In this document: positions 52,236 to 64,000 of the stretch, one piece after another
Numbering within the stretch: the first letter of the stretch is position 1
How the letters are laid out: the number at the start of each line of letters is the position of its first letter
Assembly: GCF_001640365.1 (NCBI RefSeq)
Contig: NZ_LWMI01000006.1
Location: 328,288-392,287, forward strand
Source: Candidatus Arsenophonus triatominarum
GTDB lineage: Bacteria; Pseudomonadota; Gammaproteobacteria; Enterobacterales; Enterobacteriaceae
Direction: 5' to 3'
Length of the DNA: 64,000 nt
The notes under the pieces: generated by a model
The model's input: only the letters and a program-made list of their open reading frames with translations
Databases searched by the model: none
Told to the model about the DNA's origin: nothing
Translations under genes and position numbers: made by a program

Positions 52236-52659
52236 TACGATCCAGCGTAATATTGTCACCACTAGTCTGGTGACTAATATTCAACGTCGGCAGGAGGCTG
52301 ATCCAGAACTAAAACGTCGTTTTGACCGTTTTTTGATGGCTGACCAGTCTGATAACGCTTCGTCAACGTCTGGTTGGTCTTCGGTGTTAGATACACTGAC
52401 CTATAGCAATAGCTCAGCAACATTGAATAATGTTTATTTATTACGTCATGGTAATAGTTTAACTTATCGATTACTGAATGGGCCGATGATGGGCATGGTG
52501 ATCATTGCTCATTGGCAAAAACCGGCGACGGTACATTTACAGTTAAAACCAGCTAATTCTGTTCAACATCTTACATTAACGCGGGTAGCGAAAAAACTAA
52601 CAACAACATTAGCAAAACGGGGTTTTTTACTCTCTTTGGAGATAGAAGATGGTAAATAA
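52228..52659 (+). CDS. sctP: SctP-like needle-length/substrate-switch protein
   Basis: 143 residues, short like SsaP. Poorly conserved N-terminus, C-terminal part (VHLQLKPANSVQHLTLTRVAKKL) possibly a reduced switch domain. Named by position after sctO. Last T3SS gene in the window: sctQ, R, S, T and U, which should follow, are absent, and an IS630-type element begins 87 bases later. Confidence 0.7.
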   Translation: MTNTIQRNIVTTSLVTNIQRRQEADPELKRRFDRFLMADQSDNASSTSGWSSVLDTLTYSNSSATLNNVYLLRHGNSLTYRLLNGPMMGMVIIAHWQKPATVHLQLKPANSVQHLTLTRVAKKLTTTLAKRGFLLSLEIEDGK

Positions 52660-52745
52660 AATATTTACATATCAATTAATTAAAAAATATTGCTTATTTA
52701 ATATACGAATTTACACGCGAAAACAAGCGATTTCACCTCACTATA

Positions 52746-53625
52746 TAGCTAGGCGACTTAATTTTGATTACAAGGTGTGTTATGAGTTATACAATTGATT
52801 TTCGACGTAAAGTAATATCTGTAAGGAAAGCCGAAGGTTTAACAATTCGAGAAACTGCGAAACAATTCCGTATTGGAAAAGCGTCTTTAGTACGTTGGCT
52901 TAAACGACCAGAGCCAAAAAATTCAACGCCACGTAAGAGGAAGCTCGATAAAAATGCTTTAGCAAAAGATGTGGAACAGTATCCAGATGCTTACCAAAAG
53001 GAACGGGCAGAGCGATTCGGTGTTTGTAAAAAGACTATTTGGCAATCCCTTAAAAAGCTGGGATTAACCTATAAAAAAACTCTATTCCATCCAAAAACCA
53101 ACGAAAGCGACAGGCTGGCACATCAGCAAAAAAGACAACAGTATGAAAAAAAAGATAAATCTGTTGTTTTTATTGATGAAAGTGGTTTTTCACATGACAC
53201 TCCACGAACTCACGGCTATTCCCCAAAAGGTCACCGTTGTTTTGGCCTGAAAAACTGGGGTGCTAAGGGAAGAACAAATGTTATTGGCGCTTTATTGGGA
53301 ACAACCCTTTTTGCTATCGGATTATTTGATTGCAATATTAATCGTGATGTTTTTTATGTTTGGATCACAAAAATATTGCTCCCAGAACTTCCTGAAAATT
53401 CTGTTATTTTTATGGACAACGCTAGCTTTCACAAAGGTAAGAATATTGAACAGGCAATTATAAACGCAGGACACCAGATAGAATATTTGCCTGTGTATTC
53501 ACCAGATTTAAATCCTATAGAACATAAATGGTCTCAAGCTAAACGTAAAAAGATGGAAACAGGATGCACTATCGATGACCTGTTTTTAATACATATGCTG
53601 TAATCAAAATTAAGTCGCCTAGCTA
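52746..53625 (+). mobile_element. IS630-type element, copy 6 (7-A version)
   Basis: 880 bp, one base shorter than the others because its A tract is 7 long. TA on both sides (52744-52745, 53626-53627), but the left flank is T3SS-operon DNA and the right flank is an internal IS3 sequence, so the two flanks were not originally adjacent. Confidence 0.95.
52782..53603 (+). CDS. IS630-type transposase, intact
   Basis: 273 residues from ATG 52782: N-terminal paired helix-turn-helix (ETAKQFRIGKASLVRWLK, then ERFGVCKKTIWQSLK) and C-terminal DD34E catalytic domain with FIDESGF, IFMDNASFH and the glutamate of NPIEHKW, exactly 34 residues after the second aspartate. The only one of seven copies with a continuous frame. 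It may supply transposase in trans to the others. Confidence 0.95.
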   Translation: MSYTIDFRRKVISVRKAEGLTIRETAKQFRIGKASLVRWLKRPEPKNSTPRKRKLDKNALAKDVEQYPDAYQKERAERFGVCKKTIWQSLKKLGLTYKKTLFHPKTNESDRLAHQQKRQQYEKKDKSVVFIDESGFSHDTPRTHGYSPKGHRCFGLKNWGAKGRTNVIGALLGTTLFAIGLFDCNINRDVFYVWITKILLPELPENSVIFMDNASFHKGKNIEQAIINAGHQIEYLPVYSPDLNPIEHKWSQAKRKKMETGCTIDDLFLIHML

Positions 53626-53820
53626 TAACCATCGTGGCGATAGTCCTTGCGCCAGCAGAGCCGCCACTAACGTTCCACGCTTCGCTGACTAGGCTACGTT
53701 TTATCGTCCGCTCAATATCTGGCTCCTTAGGCCGACACCAATAGCGATAACTGCTTCGGTGAACATTAAAAATACGACACAAAGTTTTCACCGGATAAAG
53801 CACTCTTAGCTTTTCAACTA

Positions 53821-54823
<1,003 letters not shown>

Positions 54824-55073
54824 TAATGGCAGACCAGGCGATGTTTTCCCTTGACGTTCTAAACGAAGGGCTCTTACCCACCGGCTAATCGCTGAAAGAC
54901 TGACGTTCATGCCTTTCGCGGCTTCCTGGTAGGTGTAATTTTGGTCAAGGACTAATTTGGCGGTTTCACATTTAAATTCAGCAGTAATTATTTTACTCAT
55001 TTCGGCACCTATAAAAATTATGAGGTAAGCATATCACCTCAACTTAGGTGGCCAAATTTAGTATGCCACTACA

Positions 55074-56133
55074 GGTTACTTAACCTCGCTGAAGAGCTTA
55101 ATAACGTCTCAAAAGCCTGTAAGATTATGGGGTGGTATCCCGAGATACGTTTTATCGCTACCAGGAACTTGTTAACGATGGTGGGATAGACGCTTTAATT
55201 AATCAAAATCGACGGGTGCCTAACGTAAAAAATAGAGTAGATGAACAGATTGAAAGCGCTGTAGTTGAGTATGCGATTGAATACCCTGCACACGGTCAAC
55301 ACCGCAGTAGTAATGAACTAAGAAAAAAAGGCATTTTTGTTTCGGGGAGTGGCGTTCGCTCTATTTGGCTGCGCCATAATCTCGAAAATTTTACAAAACG
55401 CCTAAAAGCGCTTGAAGATAAAATCGCAACAGAAGGAATTATCCTGTCAGAATCACAAATCAGTGTTCTAGAAAAGAAAGCGCAAGATGATGAAGCCTGT
55501 GGTGAGATTGAAACAGCGCATCCAGGTTATCTGGGTTCACAAGATACTTTTTATGTCGGTCATTTAAAAGGCGTTGGTCGTGTTTATCAACAAACTTACA
55601 TTGATACTTACAGTAAAGTCGTTCATTGTAAGCTTTACACAACAAAAAGCGCGATAACGGCGGCAGATTTATTAAATGACAAGGTTCTCCCTTTTTATTC
55701 CCAGCATGGGTTACCGGTGTTACGTATACTGACGGACAGAGGCAGTGAGTATTGTGGTAAAGTTGAACATCACGATTATCAACTTTATCTCGCTATCAAT
55801 GATATTGATCATACAAAAACTAAAGCTCGTTCACCTCAAACTAATGGGATTTGTGAACGCTTTCATAGAACTGTATTACAAGAGTTCTATCAGGTGGCTT
55901 TTCGTAAGAAAATCTATAGGGCTTTAGATGAATTACAAGCTGACTTAGATAAATGGTTAGCGGAATATAATAACCAACGCACTCATCAAGGAAAAATGTG
56001 TTGCGGTCGAACTCCTATGGCAACTTTACACGAGGGAAAACAACTTTGGAGAGAGAAAGATTTAAATCAAATTTAACCTGACAGGTACTGTATAAATAAC
56101 CGGTAACTGTCAGATTAAGTCTGAGCTACTACA
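55074..56133 (+). mobile_element. IS481-type element fragment
   Basis: The right end is recognisable (minus strand TGTAGTAGCTCAGACTTAAT from 56133). The left end is cut by IS3-type copy 2. Confidence 0.75.
55080..56076 (+). pseudogene. IS481-type transposase, 5' truncated and frameshifted
   Basis: The first visible part (NLAEELNNVSKACKIMG) is one frame away from VSRDTFYRYQ, with two extra bases near 55131. The rest (55132-56076) is open, with an rve core: DTFYVGHLKGVGRVYQQTYIDTYS, LTDRGSEYCG and NGICERFHRTVLQEFY giving the D, D and E. The N-terminal helix-turn-helix is incomplete. Confidence 0.85.
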
Positions 56134-56173
56134 ACTCATGACGAAGTAACCGAACAAAACCTCTCAACACCGC

Positions 56174-57844
56174 TTACATGCAACACAACTTTATTTCTCC
56201 ATTAACAATAGAATAAGTCTCTTTTTTTCCTGTAGTAGGTTGATAAGATAATTTTCCTGCTAAGGTTTCAGCAATGGAATTGGCTAATAAATTTCCTGTA
56301 AGTATGAAATTAAAGCTTCCAACTGAATCTATTTGTAAATTCTTCCAGCCCCATTGATTTAGTATACCTAGATTAATATTAAAGCCCTCCCCTTCCAATG
56401 CAAAAAGATACTTATCCATTTGTTGTTCGATGTTAGCAGTAAATCTTACTAAAGCATTTTTTATACGGGCATTGAACATTGAAATAATATTAGTATTATT
56501 CTGTTGAGATATTTCTAAATAAGGGTGCCGTAAAACAATCTGATTAATCATACCACTGTTAGCATTAAATCTAGCTTTCCCTTTCCATAATCCCCATTTT
56601 TTTTGTTTTATAAAATCCATATTAGAGATATCACCATTAATATTAGTAAATTCGAAGGGGAAATTATGGTTAATATCTATAATTGATGAATTAATTAATT
56701 TCAAATTAGTAACGTGTAACGAAGTAATCGAATTTGTAACCGGCAATGTAATAAATTCTATCCAATTAGCAGGTAATTGATAATGTATATTAGCTAACCT
56801 CGCATCTACAATATTAATCGAATGGTGTTGTATATTCGAAATTACCTTTAAACTAAACGTACCTTCGTGTGTATAACCAAAAAGACGATGAAAGTAAAGT
56901 ATATCATTTGAATATGTTATGTCTGCAACTAGGTGACTAATTTGTTGATTATGTGATATTAACTTATCAATATTTAATTCACTTTTATTAAAAGAGTTTT
57001 TCCAATGCCCATCAATAATATTTATATCATTTACCTTTCCTGATAAACCTAAAATTGACCACTCTTTTCCTTGGAAATTAGTATTTATTAAATCCATATC
57101 TTCAACTTTTAGGTTTTTAATGTCTTTCAGTATATTAAGCATTTCGTCAAATGACATAGAAAATTGCCAATCCGTGTTAGCTAACACTAGTTTTTCAACA
57201 GTGAGTGAATTATCAGTATATTGAACAATGTTGGCGTTAATAATACCATTATTGACATGAGCAGAAAATTTATTGAATGAAAGAAAATTTTTTTTATATG
57301 CTCCTTTTACCATCAAATTTGTTAAGTTAAAATTATTTAACTCAAGTCGATCAGAATTGAACTGAAAAACACCTTCTTCGAATGAATTGTGGAAGGTTAT
57401 TTCGCCAGTCATATTAGTAGCTACGTTAGAAATATTTTTACCTCTATAGCTTATATTAATCCTTTCTAATTTTAGTCTTTTAGTTATAAAAGGAAACGCC
57501 TTGAAAGAAATAGGTAGATTTACTTTTCCTTCTGTAAGGATTATTCTGTCAAACGACAATTTTGAAAATATTTTTTGCAAGAAAATTTCTAACCTAATTT
57601 GTTTTACATTGAGAGAAAAGTTATTTTTTTTATTATGGATAGAAACATCTTTAAATAAGATTATTCCTGGTGTTTTAAGACTATGGCTAATATCGTCTAT
57701 TTTAGCATCATAATGAGTATATTTACTTAATAAATAACTTAATTGTTCTGCTCCCCAATGTGTTTTTATGACCATATAAATCGATATAATCAACATAAAA
57801 AACGTAAAAATAAAAATATTTAACCACTTTACCAGAAATATCAC
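56174..57844 (-). CDS. yicH: AsmA-family protein YicH
   Basis: 556 residues, close to the E. coli 569, with one N-terminal membrane anchor (about residues 5-26), HWGAEQLSYLLSKYTHYDAKI just after it, and a long beta-rich periplasmic part ending near ALEGEGFNINLGILNQWGWKNLQI. AsmA-like proteins are thought to carry phospholipids between membranes. The start is GTG at 57844 behind AAGGAGG at slightly long spacing. Gene order differs from E. coli, where yicH is far from the syd region. Intact. Confidence 0.85.
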   Translation of the reverse strand: MIFLVKWLNIFIFTFFMLIISIYMVIKTHWGAEQLSYLLSKYTHYDAKIDDISHSLKTPGIILFKDVSIHNKKNNFSLNVKQIRLEIFLQKIFSKLSFDRIILTEGKVNLPISFKAFPFITKRLKLERINISYRGKNISNVATNMTGEITFHNSFEEGVFQFNSDRLELNNFNLTNLMVKGAYKKNFLSFNKFSAHVNNGIINANIVQYTDNSLTVEKLVLANTDWQFSMSFDEMLNILKDIKNLKVEDMDLINTNFQGKEWSILGLSGKVNDINIIDGHWKNSFNKSELNIDKLISHNQQISHLVADITYSNDILYFHRLFGYTHEGTFSLKVISNIQHHSINIVDARLANIHYQLPANWIEFITLPVTNSITSLHVTNLKLINSSIIDINHNFPFEFTNINGDISNMDFIKQKKWGLWKGKARFNANSGMINQIVLRHPYLEISQQNNTNIISMFNARIKNALVRFTANIEQQMDKYLFALEGEGFNINLGILNQWGWKNLQIDSVGSFNFILTGNLLANSIAETLAGKLSYQPTTGKKETYSIVNGEIKLCCM

Positions 57845-59151
57845 TATGTTCTTTATAGTTACCTCCTTATTATTACAAATTACCTAATATAATCTAGAAG
57901 AAAATTATTAATTTCTGCCCACCGAATAAATTGGGGCCATGAACATTCGACTGGCGATGGAACATTTTATGATTCTGGCATAGAAATAAACTGAATACTT
58001 TGTATGTAAACCCCAAATGTCCCGACTTTTATACCCTGTAAGATATAACCATCTGGAATATTGTAAGTCTCTGTTCTATGATTAATTAAGCCTTCATTTT
58101 TGCCTATTTTATTCGTGAGACCATTCTTATACGTAATAACTATTTGACCAATAAAAACTCCTTCAACTACATATTCTACCTTATTTATATCCATATCAAG
58201 TTTTAAATCGGCTACTTTCCGAACTTCAACGTTTTCCCTTGACTTTTTTGTACCAAAATAATTATCTCCCACCGTCACCTCAAATGATTTTACATCATTC
58301 ATATTTTTTACGTTTACAATATTCCCACCTGGACCGCCAGTCATTAATGTGTTTTCTGGTGTTCCTAATCGATCAACAATCCATCCCCCAGAAAACACAA
58401 GACTATAGGTTGGCGGTTCGATTATATATTCATGTAACGTTGTATTTTGATCTCCATAAATAGGAGAGAACTTTTTTTCTTTTACGTTAATCGTTGATGT
58501 TACCATAAATTCAAATCCATCATGATTACCTTTAGCAGTAATAGTAGTAATTCCTGCGCTTTTTCCTGTTACTAAACCAGTATTATTTATAGTAGCAATA
58601 TTTGGCTTACTTGAAACCCATTCAATCAGATCATTCTTCACAAATTCGCCTTCTTTATAGCTTTCAATATTGCGTGAGGGAATTAACTTGACCTTATACA
58701 GAAACGAGCCATTAACAATGATACTTCTATTTTTTTCATTAATTTCAAAATCATATTTGATAAAATCAAAGTCAGTTTTTTTACCGACATCATTCCGATT
58801 GTCAGTAACGGATGCATGCAACATTGCTTGACCATCGTCATTGCTTATTAAAGAAAATTCAACTTTACCCGTTTATCCGTTCTTACTGTTGTCTCTTGTT
58901 TTTTATTATCAGCAAAATGACCTAGAGTCGTTGTAATCTTAACTGGAATATCTGCTAGCGCACTACCTTGCTTGTTTTTTACTTCTACAATAAATTTAAC
59001 AGGAGTTCTACCATCTGCACTTGCATAATTTTTATCTAATTTATTATTTAATGAGGTAACATGTGCCGAACTTGTATCAGGGTCAAAAACTGTAGTTTCT
59101 TTTCTTCCTGCTTTATCAGTATTGGTAGTTGTTGCCGTTATAGTCACCGTT

Positions 59152-60580
59152 CCTGCTTTGTTACTTCTAAGTCTAAAAGTGGCCTGACCATTAGCATCTG
59201 TAGTAATTTTTCCATCATTTAAATTTTCAAATGTTCCTGTCCCTTCTGGGCTCTGACTAATAGCGATTTCATTTTTGGGAACAAGATTACCGTTTGCATC
59301 TTTCACTGTTACGGTAAATATAACAACATCAGAGCCATTCGCTGTTGCTCTATTCTTATCTGCTGTTAGACTGGCAATACTTGCGGTGCTGCTATCAGCT
59401 TTAAAACTGACATCGCTAGTTTGCTGTTTATTAGACTGAGTATGAGTAACAGTTACTGTCGCATTGCCTGATTTTTTGCTCTCTAACGTAAAAGTAGCTT
59501 TACCGTGCTGATCTGTTTTAACAGTTTTAGGATTTAAATCACCTAAAGTGGTTTTGATATTCAACTGATGATTGATAAACGGATTACGGTTTCCGTCTTT
59601 GATTGTTACGGTAAATGTAATGACATCAGAGCCATTCGCTATTCCGCTATCTTTATCATTTTTTATCGCTATGGTTGCTGTACTATTATTGGGCTCAAAG
59701 TTAACTACCTTTTCTTTTCCCGTTGTATCGGTATCGTTAACTGCTGTTACGGTCACATTTTCTGCTTTGTTACTTCTAAGTCTAAAAGTGGCCTGACCAT
59801 TAGTATCTGTTGTAATTTTTCCATCATTTAAATTTTCAAATGTTCCTGTCCCTTCTGGGCTCTGACTAATAGCGATTTCATTTTTGGGAACAAGATTACC
59901 GTTTGCATCTTTCACTGTTACGGTAAATATAATAACATCAGAGCCATTCGCTGTTGCTCTATCCTTATCTGCTGTTAGACTGGCAATACTTGCGGTGCTG
60001 CTATCAGTTTTAAAACTGACATTGCTAGTTTGCTGTTTACTAGACTGAGTATGAGTAACAGTTACTGTCGCATTGCCTGATTTTTTGCTCTCTAACGTAA
60101 AAGTAGCTTTACCGTGCTGATCTGTTTTAACAGTTTTAGGATTTAAACCACCTAAAGTGGTTTTGATATTCAACTGATGATTGATAAACGGATTACGATT
60201 TCCGTCTTTGATTGTTACGGTAAATGTAATGACATCAGAGCCATTCGCTATTCCGCTATCTTTATCATTTTCTATCGCTATGGTTGCTGTACTATCATTG
60301 GGCTCAAAGTTAACTACCTTTTCTTTTCCCGTTGTATCGGTATCGTTAACTGCTGTTACGGTCACATTTTCTGCTTTGTTACTTCTAAGTCTAAAAGTGG
60401 CCTGACCATTAGCATCTGTTATAATTTTTCCATCATTTAAATTCTCAAATGTTCCTGTCCCTTCTGGGCTCTGACTAATAGCGATTTCATTTTTTGGAAC
60501 AAGATTACCGTTTGCATCTTTCACTGTTACGGTAAATGTAATGACATCAGAGCCGTTTGCTGTTGCAGTTCCTTTATCGA
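59152..60580. repeat. 609-bp tandem repeat in the adhesin
   Basis: Units 59152-59760, 59761-60369 and a partial third to about 60580 are nearly identical at the DNA level. Each encodes two Ig-like domains (203 residues). Such repeats can expand or contract by recombination. Confidence 0.88.
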
Positions 60581-60620
60581 CGTTTAGGCTGTCAATATGA
60601 GCGGTATGACTATCTGCAAT

Positions 60621-61531
60621 AAAACTAACTCTCTTATTAGCCTCCCGTTGAGGGGTACTTTCATATTGTGCACTTACCACCACATTATCAACTGCTTTTG
60701 TTGTGCTGGTTAGTCTAATTTTGGCTTGACCATTAGCATCAGTTTCACTAGTTTTTGGCAAAATAACAGCATTGTCTTTATCTTGATACCAACTAATCAT
60801 CTTATTTGATATCTTTATTAGATTACCATTATCATCTATTAATTGTGCGGTATAGGTAAAATACTGACTACCATCTGCTATCTTTGTCGTTGTAGCATCA
60901 TCAAGTTTTATACTACCTATTCTCGCGGTACTGATATCGGCAATAAAACTAACTCTCTTATTAGCCTCCCGTTGAGGGGTATTTTCATACTGTGCACTTA
61001 CCACTACACTATCAACTGCTTTTGTTGTGCTGGTTAGTCTAATTTTGGCTTGACCATTAGCATCAGTTTCACTAGTAGATGGCATGTTAACATTCGTGTT
61101 TTTATTTAAGTGCCAATCGATAACTTTATCAGCTATCTTTAATAGATTACCGTTTTTATCTACCAATTGTGCGGTATAGGTAAAATACTGACTGCCATCT
61201 GCTATCTTTGTCGTTGTAGTATCATTAAGCTCTATACTACCTATTTTCGCGGTACTGATATCGGCAATAAAACTAACTCTCTCATTAGCCTCCCGTTGAG
61301 GGGTATCTTCATACTGTGCACTTACCATTACATTATCAACGGCTTTTGTTGTGCTGGTTAGTCTAATTTTGGCTTGACCATTAGCATCAGTTTCACTAGT
61401 AGGTGGCACGTTAACATCCGTGTTTTTATCTTGATGCCAACGAATAATCTTATTTGCTACTTTCACTGGATTACCGTTTTTATCTACCAATTGTGCGGTA
61501 TAGGTAAAATACTGATTGCCATCTCTATCTT
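60621..61531. repeat. 324-bp tandem repeat in the adhesin
   Basis: Units start at about 60621, 60945 and 61269 (324-base period, the third partial), each encoding one 108-residue Ig-like domain with the recurring QREANKRVSFIAD motif. The third unit contains the one-base deletion near 61530. Confidence 0.87.
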
Positions 61532-63625
61532 TGTCGTCGTAGTATCATCAAGCTTTACACTGCCTATTTCCGCGGTACTGACATCTGCTAAAAAAAGTAA
61601 TAATTTTTCTGTATTAGAACCATTAATATTGGCTGTGATTTTCATTTGTCCTGCTTGCTCACTGACAATACTAAAAATCGCTTTACCATTATTGTCGGTA
61701 GTAACATTACGGGTTTTGGGAATTTGCTTCATTGCTCGCGGTAAATTTGACTATAACGTTCGGCCACTTCATTACCATACTTATCGGTAACGACGGCTTT
61801 ACCTTATTTTCCGCTCGACCATTTGCTATTTGATTATCAGTGATAACTTCTAAGTTACTGTCTTTTATTCAGCTGTGTTTTCATCCGACTCAAAATTAAT
61901 AGTAGCACTTTTATGATTTCCATTGTCCATCGTTGCTGTAATGCTACCTTTACCGGCAGTTTTACTAAAAACTTCAATGAAGGATTTTCCATTACTATCT
62001 GTTTTAACGGTGAGTTTTTTATTATCAATATGACTACTAGAAGATAATGTTGCGCCGGATTCACCATTAATTAAATTCAGCCCACTTATCTCAAAAGTAA
62101 TGTTTTCATTACTAAGTGGCTTTCCTTTTTTATCTTTGATCTCAGCTGTAACAACATACCTATCTTTATTATTTGCTGTGAGAGTTTTCCTGGTGGTGTA
62201 ATAATTAAATTTGTACTAAAGTCGTTGTAGATCGAATACTCCGAATAACTGTTGTGGCTTTATTTGACTCATTATGGTTTTTATCAATACCTACTGCGCT
62301 GATATAATATTCTTTTGAAAAATTCGAATAAGGTGGTAAGATAATTTGCGCTTCAGTCTGTGAAATTTTTTTGAATTCTCCCCCATCAGTGGAAAAGTGA
62401 TGGTCCACAATCCACTTTATATCTTTTAAACCATACTTTGTTTTATTGACCTTAACATTGATTGTCTTTATTTCTTTAGCTTCACCAATTATCTCTTTAG
62501 GTAAAGCAATATTTATTAATTCTTGTTTACTATATTGCATCACAATATCATAATTTCGGTCGACAAAATCATACTTATTACCAACGAGACTACGCATTAT
62601 ATCAACAGAATCAGGATCTAATTGTTGTTGAAGTGATACCCCAAAACGATAGTTCACATTCATGCTAATTTTTGTATTATTCTGATCACCAATTGAATGT
62701 TCCCCTCTGAAGGTTAACAGGGGGATAGGCGCGTAAATTATTCCTAAACTTAAAGCTTGTGGATAATCATTTAATTGGGTTGGATCAAGGTTAGCGTGAC
62801 GATCGATGCCTTTACCAAAATATTTTTCATATTTAACACTACCGCCAAATTGAGGTACTTTGGCAAATAAGCTTCAGCGCTAACGTCAAAACCTGTTGCA
62901 GGACGTTCATCATAATCATCCATGCGTGATAATTTTGATTGATGCGATTGAGTCAAGCCAAAATAACCATTTACAGCAAGTTTAAAATAATCTGTCCACG
63001 TTTCACCACCAATTCCTAAACGCGCATTACCTCCGGTAATGTCATAATCATAAAAAGTATTAACACCATACATCAATTTTTTCCAATATTGGCGATATCC
63101 TAAACCGAGGTTTACCCGTATTTCTTTCAGCATTATTTCTGAGTCCTAACTGGCTAAAAAGAAGACTGTTTTCCTTATCAATAATAGGTAATAAAAAATC
63201 GCCCGAAATTTTAGTATCTGTATTAAAAGAAACACGGCCTTACCATATTGGTTTAACCAACCGGTAATTCGTTGATTAACTAATCCTAGGCCAATATTCT
63301 TTGCATAGCCAATAGAAGTCTCTAATGGATCCTTGTTTAGAAGAATATTACTCACCTGAGTAACTCCTGAAGCTATTTTCTTATCAAATGTATCCTCTTC
63401 TTTTGGATCGAAATTAGAACTGTCTAAATCAGGTAAAATAGATTTTACTCTCGTATTTTTTGCGTCATCTTTTTCAACTACCTCAATTTCTGGCATTTCC
63501 AGAGGATAATTTTCTGGACTTAAATTTTCAAAGGGAGTTAACGGATAAGATTTTTTAGTTGGTTGTGATGAATAGGCAATATGTGGTAATATGATGTAAA
63601 AAAATTGCAAAAAAATCAATCCCAA

Positions 63626-63875
63626 ATTATTTTTTTTCTTTCAAAATAAGAACTCAAAATATGTTATATCCTTTAACAAAAGTTTATTATTTAAAATTAA
63701 AACCAAGCATCATCCTGAACTAGAGGTTAACTTATGACATAACCCAATGATTAATCAATATTGAGCAGGTTTCGAATATATCTAAATTTTTTTAGAACTA
63801 GACTAACGTTTTTAATAGATAAATGATTCAATATATGAAGAAGAGAAACTACAAAAAATCGCTCCATTGGGCTAT
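63626..63875. other. Upstream region of the adhesin
   Basis: 250 AT-rich bases, no coding frame seen. Expected site of the adhesin promoter on the minus strand; no confident elements identified. Confidence 0.4.
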
Positions 63876-64000
63876 TGTAGTGGCATACTGAATTTTGGCC
63901 ACCTAAAGTTGAGGTGATATACTTACCTCATAATTTTATAGGTGCCAAAATGAGTAAAAACATATACTGCGGAATTAAATGTGAAACCGCCCAATTAGTC
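63876..64000 (+). mobile_element. IS3-type element, copy 3, left end, runs off the window
   Basis: Begins TGTAGTGGCATACTGAATTT like copies 1 and 2. The OrfA start at 63950 (MSKNIYCGIKCETAQLV) contains two compensating indels relative to copy 1, so it is more diverged. Confidence 0.9.

Larger units (their letters stand above)
57883..63625 (-). pseudogene. Invasin/intimin-type inverse autotransporter adhesin, degraded
   Basis: Read on the minus strand: N-terminal secretion segment (MGLIFLQFFYIILPHIAYSS from 63625), then an inverse-autotransporter beta-barrel region (NIGLGLVNQRITGWLNQYGKA, LGLGYRQYWKKLMYGVNTFYDYD, GIGGETWTDYFKLAVNGY). About ten Ig-like Big_1 domains follow (62150 to about 58870), then a Big_2-like domain (about 58780-58480) and a C-terminal domain of about 140 residues (GGPGGNIVNVKN ... 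GVYIQSIQF) somewhat like jacalin lectins. Frameshifts are visible near 63225, 62860, 62760-62660, 62200, 61850, 61740, 61530 and 58860. After the TAA at 57967-57970 the frame continues for about 28 plausible codons. Confidence 0.85.

Noticed and set aside
59568..60440. Pairs of nearly identical plus-strand frames in the adhesin region
   Set aside because: They are antisense shadows produced twice by the 609-bp tandem repeat, not genes.

Overview
The window looks like the chromosome of a host-restricted gamma-proteobacterium of the Enterobacterales, most like Arsenophonus or a similar insect-associated Morganellaceae. The reasons are very low GC, core genes in the E. coli 63-minute order, many core genes caught in mid-decay, dense insertion sequences and a type III secretion (T3SS) cluster. 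The genus is an inference from gene content, not from a database match.

Region 1 (1-31,000) is the ptrA-recB-recD-argA-amiC-tRNA(fMet)-tcdA-csdE-gcvA-ygdD-rlmM-xni-ppnN-queF-syd backbone. Intact: recB, recD, amiC, two initiator tRNAs, tcdA, ygdD, rlmM, xni, ppnN and queF. Broken: ptrA, argA, csdE, gcvA, syd and an unrecognised gene between recD and argA. Most lesions involve one of two elements. One is an 881-bp IS630-type element (7 copies). The other is a 192-bp non-autonomous element, here called MITE-A (12 copies), with 14-bp inverted ends and 5-bp target duplications. MITE-A shares its ends and duplication length with a 1,062-bp IS4-superfamily element (2 full copies, 1 fragment), its probable mobiliser. 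IS982-, IS3-, IS256-, IS5- and IS481-type elements are nested among them. Downstream of syd, where E. coli keeps csrB, there is a UvrY/GacA-like box, a run of GGA-bearing hairpins and a rho-independent terminator. This looks like a csrB-type regulatory RNA split from its control region by an IS4-type insertion.

Region 2 (31,000-38,900) holds a HlyD-type membrane fusion protein plus two ABC-2 permeases (an exporter lacking a visible ATPase), then an IS5-type element and an IS256-type element carrying an IS630-type insertion.

Region 3 (38,886-52,659) is the largest intact block: a T3SS operon with SPI-2 (Ssa/Esa) gene order. It runs needle, SctG-like, rod, SctJ, SctK, SctL, SctW gatekeeper, class I chaperone, a 1,195-residue unrecognised protein, SsaM-like, SctV, SctN ATPase, SctO, SctP. 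The secretin, SctD and SctQ-U are absent. The operon ends abruptly at the only IS630-type copy with an uninterrupted transposase frame.

Region 4 (52,746-64,000) is a mosaic of IS630/IS3/IS481 pieces, followed by yicH (AsmA family) and a large, many-times frameshifted invasin/intimin-type adhesin with long near-identical tandem repeats. A third IS3-type copy runs off the window end. yicH lies far from syd in E. coli, so a rearrangement through IS copies near 53-56 kb is likely.
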